A stretch of 64,000 nucleotides of DNA from Acinetobacter equi (GTDB lineage: Bacteria > Pseudomonadota > Gammaproteobacteria > Pseudomonadales > Moraxellaceae). Within the stretch, counting starts at the first letter, position 1; every line of letters begins with the position of its first letter. The notes below the pieces were generated by a model. It was not told where the DNA came from, made no database searches, and saw nothing but the letters and a program-made list of their open reading frames with translations. The stretch is taken from assembly GCF_001307195.1 (NCBI RefSeq), contig NZ_CP012808.1, positions 1,984,001 through 2,048,000 of the forward strand, read 5' to 3'. The position numbers were made by a program, and so were the translations under genes. This document shows, one piece after another, positions 55,470 to 64,000 of the stretch.

Positions 55470-56846
55470 TTATGTATTTTCTTGTTCAAATAAGCATGGA
55501 CTACCATGTTTATCTGCATAAAGTTTCATCCACTTTTCATGTTCTTCTAGTTCTTCACTAGATGGTAAAATAATAGGTAGATCTACATTAATTTCACGTT
55601 TTCCGGAAGAATTTTGCTGGTCTAATGATTGGGAGAGAGCATCAATATCAAATGATACTTGCCCACCTGTCATTGCTAAATAAACATCTGCTAAGATTTC
55701 AGCGTCGAGTAATGCACCATGGAACGTACGATCACGTGCTGGAATTTCATAACGTCTTACTAAGGCATCTAATGAATTTTTTTGTCCTGGATGTTTATTT
55801 TTTGCCATGACCAATGTATCGGTCACGTCACAAACATTTGAAAGTTTTCCTAAGCCAACGCGTTCGAACTCCATATCTAAGAAGTTCATATCGAAGGTTG
55901 CATTATGGGCAATAATTTCAGCGCCTTTTAAATATTCAAATAAAATATCTGAAATTTCTGCATATTTAGGTTTATCTTTTAAAAATTCATCACTAATACC
56001 ATGGACATTTTCTGAGTCACCTACAGGTTTTTCAGGGTTGATATAAATATGAATTGAGCTACCTGTCAACTTTCGGTTAATCATTTCAATAGCACCGACT
56101 TCAATAATTCGGTCGCCATCGTTAAAGTAAAAACCAGTTGTTTCCGTATCTAGAATAAGCTGGCGTGGACCAATTGCATCAACAGTAGCAGGAGTAATAA
56201 CAATTTGAGGGTGATCTGTTGTCGTTACATTAATGTTAGAGCCATGAGTTGTAGTATTTAAACTTTCATCTTGTGCTGTATCATCACGTTGAGCAGATAA
56301 AGCGGTCTCTTGTTCAAATTCATCTTGATTTTCTTCTGAATCTTCATCAAATTCTAAACCAAAAGGATCATTTAGCAACCAGTCAGATTCAGCTTTTTTT
56401 TTAGGGTCAGTTGAATTTTCTTGAGCAGCTATTTGGTCTGCCCCTTGATTTGCGAGTTGGTCTGCCATTTCATTACCTTCATGACCTGCGTGACCTTTAA
56501 TCCAATTCCATTCTATTTCACGATCTTGGCAAGTCGCATCTAGCTTTTTCCATAAATCAGGATTTTTAACATCTTTCCAGCTTTTCTTTTTCCAACCTTC
56601 AATCCATTCAGTAATTCCACGTTTTACGTAATTCGAATCCGTCCAAATAATTAATTTCGCATCTTTAGGGCAAAACAGAATTCCTTCAATGGCCGCAGTA
56701 AGTTCCATTCGGTTATTTGTTGTATGTAATTCACCACCACAAATTTTATGTTCTTCTTGTTCCGTAATAATATATGCACCCCAACCGCCTAAACCAGGAT
56801 TACCACGGCAAGCACCGTCTACGTAAAGCGTGATTGTTTGAGACAT
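55470..56846 (-). CDS. rnhA-dnaQ: Fused ribonuclease HI / DNA polymerase III epsilon (proofreading exonuclease)
   Basis: 458 aa from the ATG at 56846; a TTG five codons upstream is unlikely. Residues about 1-150 are RNase HI with all catalytic acids: VDGACRGNPG, MELTAAIEG, WTDSNYV, HEGNEMADQLAN. An acidic linker (about 155-225) follows. Residues about 230-405 are the DnaQ 3'-5' exonuclease: LDTETTGFY (DxE), HNATFDMNFLD, HGALLDAEILADVY. The tail (about 405-458) may be the alpha-subunit (DnaE) binding part. In E. coli rnhA and dnaQ are adjacent, divergent genes; here they are one polypeptide, as I recall for Acinetobacter. Confidence 0.93.
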   Translation of the reverse strand: MSQTITLYVDGACRGNPGLGGWGAYIITEQEEHKICGGELHTTNNRMELTAAIEGILFCPKDAKLIIWTDSNYVKRGITEWIEGWKKKSWKDVKNPDLWKKLDATCQDREIEWNWIKGHAGHEGNEMADQLANQGADQIAAQENSTDPKKKAESDWLLNDPFGLEFDEDSEENQDEFEQETALSAQRDDTAQDESLNTTTHGSNINVTTTDHPQIVITPATVDAIGPRQLILDTETTGFYFNDGDRIIEVGAIEMINRKLTGSSIHIYINPEKPVGDSENVHGISDEFLKDKPKYAEISDILFEYLKGAEIIAHNATFDMNFLDMEFERVGLGKLSNVCDVTDTLVMAKNKHPGQKNSLDALVRRYEIPARDRTFHGALLDAEILADVYLAMTGGQVSFDIDALSQSLDQQNSSGKREINVDLPIILPSSEELEEHEKWMKLYADKHGSPCLFEQENT

Positions 56847-56977
56847 AGGTGAAAATTCCAAAAAAAATTACTGAAAACTTGCCTATTGTATAACGCAATT
56901 TGATTAAATGAGTTGTTTATATCTTATTTTTTTAATTTCTTGTAACATTTATATGGTATTGGTATTCGATTATTGCC

Positions 56978-57005
56978 TTGTTTCCCCACGGTGCTACTCT
57001 ACAAT
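56978..57005 (+). promoter_or_regulatory. Putative sigma-70 promoter for mltD
   Basis: TTGTTT (56978-56983) and TACAAT (57000-57005), 16 bases apart, 45 bases upstream of the ATG at 57050. Consensus-based prediction. Confidence 0.45.
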
Positions 57006-57049
57006 AGCGATATTAAAAATAAATTGTATACGAGTTGTTTGGACTTCTT

Positions 57050-60000
57050 ATGTATAAATCAACCACACACATGTGGCAGCCGACATTACCATCATTATTT
57101 AAAATTACAGTATTAGGAACAGCATTAATTGCATTAGGTGCTACGACGGGTTGTACTTCTACACCAACAAGTTCAACTGTCACAAAAACACAAAGTCCAA
57201 AGGGCGTGAAAAGCTCTCTGAGTGGATATTTAGATACTGATAGTCTTGATTCTCTAGAAGGTCTTCTTTCTGCAACAGATATGCGCGCAGTCGAGGGTGA
57301 TCGTTTATTAATTTTAAAACACGGTGATGTTTGGAAGCGTATGCGTGTAGGCTTCAAAATGGATACCGAAGTTTGGAATCCACGAATAGATGCTCAGCGT
57401 AGTTGGTTTGTATCTCGTCAGCCTTATATTGATCGACTAAGTGCACGAGCTTCGCGTTATTTATACCATACAGTGAAAGAGGCTGAACGTCGTGGAATAC
57501 CAACGGAATTAGCACTATTACCTGTAATTGAAAGTTCATATGATCCAGCAGCAACAAGTAGTGCAGCAGCAGCAGGTTTGTGGCAATTTATTCCAAGTAC
57601 AGGGAAAATTTATGGTTTGCGCCAAAACTCATTGTATGATGGGCGACGTGACGTTGTTGAATCAACGCGCGCAGCTTATGAGTTTTTAGGTAGTTTATAT
57701 AATCAGTTTGGATCTTGGGAGCTCGCTTTAGCTGCATATAATGCAGGTCCAGGGCGAATTCAACAAGCGATTAACCGTAATAAAGCAGCTGGTTTACCTA
57801 CAGATTATTGGTCATTAAAATTACCACAAGAAACAATGAACTATGTGCCACGCTTCATTGCAGTTGCACAAATCATTAAAAATCCAGATGAATATGGTGT
57901 TTCATTACCACCAATTGCGAATAGACCTCACTTTAGAGAAGTTTCAGTTGGGACTGCAAATTTAAATGATATTGCTGCTGTTACAGGCTTAAGCCGTGCA
58001 GAAATTTATGCATTAAATCCTGGTCATCGTGGGGATTTTATTGGTGCAGATAGTCCAATGAAGATTTTAATTCCTGCAGATTTGAGCCCTACGATTGATG
58101 CTAAGTTAAAAAAACTTTCGACTACCAGTTCTTCTACACTTTTAGCAAGCTCACAAACTCAAATGCCTGAGCTAGCTTCCTCAACTACATTAAGTCGTAC
58201 ATCAACGACAAATCAACCATCGACAACAGTAGTAAGTCCTCCAAAACCTGTTGTGAATTTAGGTGTTACAGCAAAAAATCCAACAATTAAGGATACTCGT
58301 GTAAATACGCCAAATGGATCATCCGCATTAGCAAGTTTTGCAGCTAACTCAGATATTCCAAGTGCTCCACGTATTCCAGTTGCTGTTGTTCAAGCGAATA
58401 ATGTAAAGCCTATTTCTATTGAACCCCCAATTTCTGATGCAGAAAAAACACAAATTTTACGTGCTGTAGAAGCAGATGGTAGCAAAGCGACTGTAAAAGA
58501 AGTTTTACAACCTATTGCATCTAAAGCTGAACAAGAGCAAGTTGTTGCCGAAATTCAAAAAATTGCTCCGCAAGGAACAGAAATTGTTGATCCTTATGAC
58601 GGTAAAATTAAGTTAACTGCAATTCAAACAAGTTTATCTGTAGCAGAACAACAGGGTAAAGAATTGAAAAAAGAATTCGCTTACCCACGATCTGTGGCAA
58701 ATAATACGAGTGAAAGTTCAGATGAGGCTCGTCGCAATCAGGGCAAAAATGTTATTCAAACAGATTCTGATGTTATCGTAACTGTACCAAAAGGGAAACG
58801 TACACTTTATACCGTTGTTCCTGGTGATACATTAGCAATTATTGCTGCGAAAAATGGAGTGAATTGGAGAGATGTTGCCCAGTGGAACCAGATTAATCCA
58901 ACAGGGACTTTATATGCAGGTGCAACACTGTATTTGTATGATGCAAAGCCCCAAGTTGAAGCTGAAAAGTCAAAAGCTAAACTAGAAACATATATTGTTC
59001 AACCGAACGACTCCTTAACCAATGTAGCTGCTCAGTTTGGTTTATCAGTTAAACAACTGGCAGATTATAATGGTTTAAATTCAACGAGTAATTTAATTGT
59101 TGGACAAAAAATTTCATTAATTGATAAGACAAACGGAAAATCTCAATTAGCGATTGAAAAGAAAAATGATCGTGCAACTAAAAAAATTGCAACCAAAACG
59201 TATATGGTTAAGCGTGGCGAATATTTAAAACTTATTGCTGATCGTTATGCTTTATCTGTTCAAGAACTAGTTGACTTAACGCCAAATTTAAATGCGGATA
59301 GTAGTTTGATTGTAGGGCAAAAAATTAATGTGCCTGCAATAGATGTTGCTGAGTCATCGACGACTAACAAAAAAGAATCTAAAACTGAGCCTTCAACTCC
59401 TGTAGAAGATTATACTGTTCAGCGAGGTGATACTTTATATAACATTGCAACTGGTGCTAAAATTACTGTAGCAGAACTTGCTACTTTAAATAATTTTACA
59501 ACAAACTCTACGTTGCAAGCAGGTCAAAAAATTAAGGTTCCTATGAGTGCTGTAACTAAAGCACCTATAAATTATACAGTTCAATCTGGTGATACGTTGT
59601 CAGGAATTGCTGTTAAATATAATATCGATATGGATGATCTTGCGAGTTTAAATGGCATTGGTAAAAATGCGAATTTAAATGTTGGGCAAAAGTTAAAGCT
59701 TGTTGGTGAGTCAAAATCTGCTACTAAAAATGTGTCACAGACTGAGAAAAAACCAGATATGCATGTGGTGCGTTCTGGAGAAACTTTGGCAAGTATTGCA
59801 CGTAAATATGAGCTTAAAATTGAAGACTTGACAGGATTAAATAACTTATCTTCTGCATCAAATATTAAAGTGGGTCAAAAGCTAAAGCTTGAAGGTGAAG
59901 TGAAAAAGCAAGCAGATAAAACATCAACGAAAAAGGCGACTAACAGTAAAAAAACTGAGAACTATACTGTGAAGTCTGGTGAATCTTTACATATTATTGC

Positions 60001-60250
60001 GAATCGAGTTGGAATATCAGTTGCTGAACTTGCTTCATTAAATGATCTAAATCAAAAAGCAGGATTAAAAGTAGGACAAACGATTTTAATTCCTAAAGTA
60101 ATTACGACTTATAAAGTAAAGCGTGGCGATACTTTAATTGGTTTAGCTGGTCGTTATGGTATAGATGTTTCAGAATTAGCTGAACTCAATGGCATAAAAA
60201 CAAGTGCACAGTTGAAAATTGGTGAAGAGATTAAAGTTCCAAATCTTTAA
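57050..60250 (+). CDS. mltD: Membrane-bound lytic transglycosylase MltD with eight LysM motifs
   Basis: 1066 aa from the ATG at 57050 (MYKSTTHMWQ). Lipobox GATTGC (about residue 35). The SLT domain (about 110-270) has catalytic Glu near 160 (LLPVIESSYDPAATS) and AAAAGLWQFIPSTG, NAGPGRI. A degenerate LysM-like stretch follows, then a ~200-residue Ser/Thr/Pro-rich linker. Eight LysM motifs (about 585-1066) begin with YTVVPGDTL, YIVQPNDSL, YMVKRGEYL, YTVQRGDTL, YTVQSGDTL, HVVRSGETL, YTVKSGESL and YKVKRGDTL. It cleaves glycan strands to anhydro-muropeptides at the outer membrane. E. coli MltD is 452 aa with two LysM, so this form is greatly extended. Confidence 0.93.
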   Translation: MYKSTTHMWQPTLPSLFKITVLGTALIALGATTGCTSTPTSSTVTKTQSPKGVKSSLSGYLDTDSLDSLEGLLSATDMRAVEGDRLLILKHGDVWKRMRVGFKMDTEVWNPRIDAQRSWFVSRQPYIDRLSARASRYLYHTVKEAERRGIPTELALLPVIESSYDPAATSSAAAAGLWQFIPSTGKIYGLRQNSLYDGRRDVVESTRAAYEFLGSLYNQFGSWELALAAYNAGPGRIQQAINRNKAAGLPTDYWSLKLPQETMNYVPRFIAVAQIIKNPDEYGVSLPPIANRPHFREVSVGTANLNDIAAVTGLSRAEIYALNPGHRGDFIGADSPMKILIPADLSPTIDAKLKKLSTTSSSTLLASSQTQMPELASSTTLSRTSTTNQPSTTVVSPPKPVVNLGVTAKNPTIKDTRVNTPNGSSALASFAANSDIPSAPRIPVAVVQANNVKPISIEPPISDAEKTQILRAVEADGSKATVKEVLQPIASKAEQEQVVAEIQKIAPQGTEIVDPYDGKIKLTAIQTSLSVAEQQGKELKKEFAYPRSVANNTSESSDEARRNQGKNVIQTDSDVIVTVPKGKRTLYTVVPGDTLAIIAAKNGVNWRDVAQWNQINPTGTLYAGATLYLYDAKPQVEAEKSKAKLETYIVQPNDSLTNVAAQFGLSVKQLADYNGLNSTSNLIVGQKISLIDKTNGKSQLAIEKKNDRATKKIATKTYMVKRGEYLKLIADRYALSVQELVDLTPNLNADSSLIVGQKINVPAIDVAESSTTNKKESKTEPSTPVEDYTVQRGDTLYNIATGAKITVAELATLNNFTTNSTLQAGQKIKVPMSAVTKAPINYTVQSGDTLSGIAVKYNIDMDDLASLNGIGKNANLNVGQKLKLVGESKSATKNVSQTEKKPDMHVVRSGETLASIARKYELKIEDLTGLNNLSSASNIKVGQKLKLEGEVKKQADKTSTKKATNSKKTENYTVKSGESLHIIANRVGISVAELASLNDLNQKAGLKVGQTILIPKVITTYKVKRGDTLIGLAGRYGIDVSELAELNGIKTSAQLKIGEEIKVPNL

Positions 60251-60282
60251 TTTGAAAACTGTACATAAGGATATGTCTAAAT

Positions 60283-62118
60283 ATGCCTAAAACTTTTGCA
60301 AAAACTTTATGTATTGCCTTAAGTTTTTCTTGTTTATCATCAATGACGTGGTCTGCATTGCAGACCACGCCATATATTTCCTTATATGGCATACCTAAAT
60401 ATATAGGTTTAAAGGCAATGCCTTATGCCAATCCCCAAGCACCTAAAGGTGGATATTTCAGTACATCTGAATCAGGAACATTTGATAATTTAAATACCAT
60501 GAATGGTAAGGGCACACCAACGTCTGGAAATAAATATCTATATGATACGTTAATGACGAAATCTCTAGATGAGCCTGCGGTGATGTATCCCTTATTGGCT
60601 GAGAAAGTCACGTATGATCCGAAACAGCCTAAATTTGTTATTTTTCATTTAAATCCAAAAGCAAAATTTAGTGATGGAACATCACTTACGGCAGAAGATG
60701 TAAAATTTAGTTTCGATACTTTTAAAACCAAATCTAACCCTGGATTACAAACTTATTTATCTGACTTAGATCAAACTGTTGTTTTATCTAAGCATCAGGT
60801 TAAGATGATATTTAAATCAAATAATAATATTGAGTTGCCAATGATCTTGGCTGAAATGCCAATTTATTCAAAAAAAGATTGGCAGAATAAAGATTTCACA
60901 CGTATTACCATGAAGCCAATTTTGGGGTCTGGTCCATATGTGATTGATCATATTGATTCTGGACGAAGCATTCGTTATAAACGAAATCCAAATTATTGGG
61001 GTAAAGACTTAGCAATTAATAAAGGCAAATATAATTTCGATACAATTAAATATGTATATTATCGGAGTATAGATGTTGCTTTTGAAGGTTTTAAGTCAGG
61101 TCAATATACTTTTCGTGAGGAAAATACAGCCCGAAAATGGGTAAATGAATACAACTTTCCTGCTGTAAAACAAGGTTTAATTAAACAAATTGAGTTTAAA
61201 CATCAGAATCCTGCACCTACTCAAAGTTTTGTGTTTAATACGCGACGTGCGCCATTGAACGATATTCGATTTAGACAAGCGGTTAGTTATGCGTATGATT
61301 TTGAATGGCAAAACAGAGCCTTGTTTTATGGGAAATATCAAAGATTACAAAGTTATTTTAGTAATAGTGAGTTAGAAGCGAAAGGTTTGCCTAGTGCAGC
61401 AGAAATGGCAATTTTAAAGCCATATTTAGCAAAGCTTGATCCTATTCAGCGAGCAGGTGTACTGTCAAATTGGAAAAGTCCAGTGTCTGATGGTGGTGGA
61501 TTTAATCGGGCAGGATTATTAAAAGCTCGTGAACTATTGATCAAGGCAGGCTATCGCTATAAAAATGGGCAGTTGATAGATCAAAAAGGTCAACCTATTA
61601 AAATTGAGTTTTTAATTCATCAAGACGGATTACAACGGACATTAATGCCTTTTATTCGTAATATGAAAAAATTAGGTATAACAGTCACAATTCGCCATGT
61701 TGATGTACCACAATATATCGAGCGTAAATATAGTTATGATTTTGATATGACTACAGATGTTATGCCGCAATCCCTAACACCTGGTAATGAGCAGGCACAG
61801 TTCTGGGGAAGTGCCGCAGCAGATGAAGTCCGAAATTATAATTATGCAGGTATTAAAAACCCAGTGATTGATGATGCCATTCAGGGGGTAATTCGTGCTC
61901 CCACTAGACAAGAATTAGTTTTAAGAACACATGTGTTAGATCGACTATTAAAATCTGGTTATTATCAGATACTCACTTATGGTAAAAGTGAAAATTGGTA
62001 TGCGTATTGGAATATGTATAAGCAACCAGCTGTGAAACCAAAATTAGATATTGGTATTGATTATTGGTGGTTTGATGCTACCGAAGCTAAAAAAGTCGCT
62101 CAATATTTACGTAAGTAA
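60283..62118 (+). CDS. yejA: Oligopeptide ABC transporter substrate-binding protein, YejA-like
   Basis: 611 aa, close to E. coli YejA (about 604). Signal peptide to about WSA (residue 25). SBP_bac_5 fold: YDTLMTKSLDEPAVMYPLLA, FHLNPKAKFSDGTSLTAEDV, YKRNPNYWGKD, and a segment with RQAVSYAYDFEWQN typical of YejA. Yej systems take up peptides, including microcin C in E. coli. Thirty-two bases after mltD without a terminator, so co-transcription is possible; yejB follows. Confidence 0.9.
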   Translation: MPKTFAKTLCIALSFSCLSSMTWSALQTTPYISLYGIPKYIGLKAMPYANPQAPKGGYFSTSESGTFDNLNTMNGKGTPTSGNKYLYDTLMTKSLDEPAVMYPLLAEKVTYDPKQPKFVIFHLNPKAKFSDGTSLTAEDVKFSFDTFKTKSNPGLQTYLSDLDQTVVLSKHQVKMIFKSNNNIELPMILAEMPIYSKKDWQNKDFTRITMKPILGSGPYVIDHIDSGRSIRYKRNPNYWGKDLAINKGKYNFDTIKYVYYRSIDVAFEGFKSGQYTFREENTARKWVNEYNFPAVKQGLIKQIEFKHQNPAPTQSFVFNTRRAPLNDIRFRQAVSYAYDFEWQNRALFYGKYQRLQSYFSNSELEAKGLPSAAEMAILKPYLAKLDPIQRAGVLSNWKSPVSDGGGFNRAGLLKARELLIKAGYRYKNGQLIDQKGQPIKIEFLIHQDGLQRTLMPFIRNMKKLGITVTIRHVDVPQYIERKYSYDFDMTTDVMPQSLTPGNEQAQFWGSAAADEVRNYNYAGIKNPVIDDAIQGVIRAPTRQELVLRTHVLDRLLKSGYYQILTYGKSENWYAYWNMYKQPAVKPKLDIGIDYWWFDATEAKKVAQYLRK

Positions 62119-62143
62119 TAGCTCAATGTGGAAGGATTGTCTC

Positions 62144-63211
62144 ATGGGCACATATATTTTAAAAAGACTTTTACTGATTATTCCAACGCTATTTTTTATT
62201 TTGCTTATTAATTTTGTTGTGGTTCAAATTGCTCCTGGTGGTCCAGTAGAGCAAGCGATTCAGCAAATTGAACAAGCGAGAGGAATGGGTGTTTCTGGTG
62301 GAGAGACTGCATCTATGAATGCAGTACAATATCAGGGAGCACAGGGCTTAAGTGAGGAAATGGTTAAAAAAATTGAAGCACAATATGGCTTTGATAAACC
62401 TGCAACAGAACGTTTTTGGTTAATGTTAAAAGGTTATTTAACTTTAGATTTTGGCACCAGTTTTTTTAAAGATAAACCTGTTACACAGCTTTTGGTTGAG
62501 CGATTACCTGTCTCTATTTCCTTAGGGTTATGGAGCACTTTGCTAATTTATTTAATTTCAATTCCATTAGGTATTAAAAAAGCACGAGCACATGGTTTAA
62601 CTTTTGATAAAGCGACGTCTTTAGTTTTAGCAATTGGCTATGCAATACCCGCTTTTGCTTTGGCAATTGTGCTTATTGTATTTTTTGCTGGTGGTTCATA
62701 TTGGCAGTGGTTTCCATTGCAAGGCTTAGTATCTGAAAATTTTGCACAATTAAGTTTATTTGGAAAAATTAAAGATTATTTTTGGCATATGGCTTTACCA
62801 CTTTTTGCCATGGTGATTGGTGGGTTTGCGGGTTTAACGTATTTAACAAAATATTCTTTTATGGAAGAGCTAAATAAGCAATACGTACTTGCCGCTCGTT
62901 CCAAAGGGCTTTCTGAAAATAGAGTGTTGTATGGGCATGTTTTTCGTAATGCGATGCTCATTGTAATTGCGGGGTTACCTGAAGCGTTAATAGGAATTTT
63001 CTTTGTTGGTAACTTATTTATTGAAGTTATTTTTAATTTAGATGGTTTAGGCTTACTCGGTTTTGAAGCCATCACGCAACGAGATTATCCTGTTATTTTT
63101 GGTACATTATTTATTTTCACTTTAATTGGTTTGGTTTTAAGGCTTATTAGTGATGTGATGTATCAGTTGATTGATCCTCGAATTAATTTTGATTCTAGAG
63201 GGGCAAAATAA
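62144..63211 (+). CDS. yejB: Peptide ABC transporter permease, YejB-like
   Basis: 355 aa from the ATG at 62144 (MGTYILKRLLLIIPTLFF), with GGAAGGA upstream; the open frame's earlier codons overlap yejA and are not needed. BPD_transp_1 permease: TM near 9-30 followed by VVQIAPGGPVEQAIQQIEQA, five more TMs, and the EAA loop (LAARSKGLSENRVLYGHVFRNA). One-base TAATG overlap with yejE. Confidence 0.92.
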   Translation: MGTYILKRLLLIIPTLFFILLINFVVVQIAPGGPVEQAIQQIEQARGMGVSGGETASMNAVQYQGAQGLSEEMVKKIEAQYGFDKPATERFWLMLKGYLTLDFGTSFFKDKPVTQLLVERLPVSISLGLWSTLLIYLISIPLGIKKARAHGLTFDKATSLVLAIGYAIPAFALAIVLIVFFAGGSYWQWFPLQGLVSENFAQLSLFGKIKDYFWHMALPLFAMVIGGFAGLTYLTKYSFMEELNKQYVLAARSKGLSENRVLYGHVFRNAMLIVIAGLPEALIGIFFVGNLFIEVIFNLDGLGLLGFEAITQRDYPVIFGTLFIFTLIGLVLRLISDVMYQLIDPRINFDSRGAK

Positions 63212-64000
63212 TGTCTCCTATTTTAAAAGCACGCCTGCAACGATTTAAACAAAATAAATTAGGTTATGTCTGTTTTATTATTTTTAGCGTTATTTTTGCA
63301 TTGTCATTGGCGGCTGAATTTATTGCCAATGATAAACCTTTGATAGTGAAATATGATCAATCATATTATTTTCCTGTTTTAAGAACATATCCTGAAACGG
63401 CTTTTGGTGGTGTTTTTGAAACAGAAGCAGATTATAAAGATCCAGCTGTACAAACTTTAATTCATGATAAAGGTTGGGCAGTTTGGCCTATTATTCCATT
63501 TTCCTATCAAACACCAAATTTAGATTTAGCCGTACCTGTTCCATCACCACCAACAGCACAAAATTGGTTAGGAACAGATGATCAAGGACGAGATGTTCTA
63601 GCCCGAATTTTATATGGTTTACGTATTTCACTCTTATTTGGCTTTGCTTTAACATTTGCCTCGGCATTTTTGGGCATTATTGTTGGAGCGATACAAGGTT
63701 ACTATGGTGGTTGGATCGATCTGATTGGTCAACGTGTGTTGGAAGTATGGGGGGATTACCTATGCTTTTCATGGTGATGATATTGGTCAGTATGTTTACG
63801 CCTAGCGTGTATTGGCTGTTTGTTATTATGCTCCTTTTTGGTTGGACGACATTGGTAGGGCTTGTTCGGGCTGAATTTTTACGTGCACGTAATTTTGATT
63901 ATGTTCGTGCGGCACGTGGTTTAGGTGTTTCTGATCGTAAGATTATGTTTAGGCATATTTTACCTAATGCAATGAGCTCAAGCCTATCTCAATTACCATT
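63211..64000 (+). pseudogene. yejE: Peptide ABC transporter permease YejE, frameshifted and cut by window end
   Basis: The first 188 codons read as YejE: MSPILKARLQRFKQNKLGY, then TM about 17-35, PTAQNWLGTDDQGRDVLARI, and a TM near 142-162. The frame ends in a TGA at 63775-63777 after the sequence GQRVLEVW. Adding one G to the six-G run at 63749-63754 restores the expected GGLPMLFMVMILVSMF and the EAA loop with FDYVRAARGLGVSDRK, open to base 64000. This is either a sequencing or assembly error in a homopolymer, a real inactivating mutation, or a phase-variable tract. yejF would lie beyond the window. Confidence 0.85.

Noticed and set aside
1..64000. tRNA or rRNA genes
   Set aside because: No cloverleaf with GTTCRANYC-type arm or rRNA segment was noticed on either strand; I cannot run a covariance search.

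Overview
The window is AT-rich, densely coded and gammaproteobacterial. I read it as Acinetobacter or a close Moraxellaceae relative. The evidence is an RnhA-DnaQ fusion, a giant Bap-like type I-secreted adhesin, fimL next to nudC, the 6S RNA/zapA/ygfB/pepP neighbourhood, and low-GC codon use throughout. Species cannot be decided from the sequence alone.

Layout. 1-11421: 3' part of a very large Bap-like adhesin with 26 near-identical ~309 bp repeats, then Ig-like, FG-GAP-like and type I secretion domains. 11422-15674: a scarred zone with a decayed IS5-family element (holding an 8-bp microsatellite), a Sel1-repeat gene, a second IS5 left end and a decayed IS630-type transposase. 15675-16757: an unrecognised single-TM protein. 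16896-20174: conserved housekeeping block (6S RNA, zapA and a ZapB-like gene on the minus strand; ygfB-like and pepP on the plus strand). 20595-26522: a YhiI/RbbA/YhhJ-like efflux operon and an LprI-like lipoprotein, which separate pepP from ubiH-ubiI (26769-29218). 29397-35504: a SutA-like small acidic protein, a small membrane protein, rsmI, yraN, a dolP-like BON lipoprotein, an esterase, nudC and fimL.

36324-55425 is the most interesting part: about 19 kb, one strand, 16 genes with tiny gaps or overlaps, and one clear terminator at the end. It starts with a two-partner secretion pair (short FHA-like TpsA, TpsB). It continues with a type II fatty-acid/polyketide set: AcpS, ketoreductase, hotdog dehydratase, ACP, GcvT-like protein, a fused KS-CLF, two degenerate ketosynthase-like proteins and a malonyltransferase. 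It also holds a Lol-like export set: LolD-type ATPase, FtsX-type permease, LolA-like carrier, outer-membrane beta-barrel, a periplasmic helical protein and a polytopic membrane protein. I infer that it makes a specialised acyl or polyene product, moves it to the outer membrane, and co-expresses it with a secreted surface protein. It does not match a described cluster that I can name.

55470-64000: rnhA-dnaQ fusion (minus), then a large MltD with eight LysM motifs and yejA-yejB-yejE. yejE carries an apparent one-base frameshift in a G run and runs off the window.
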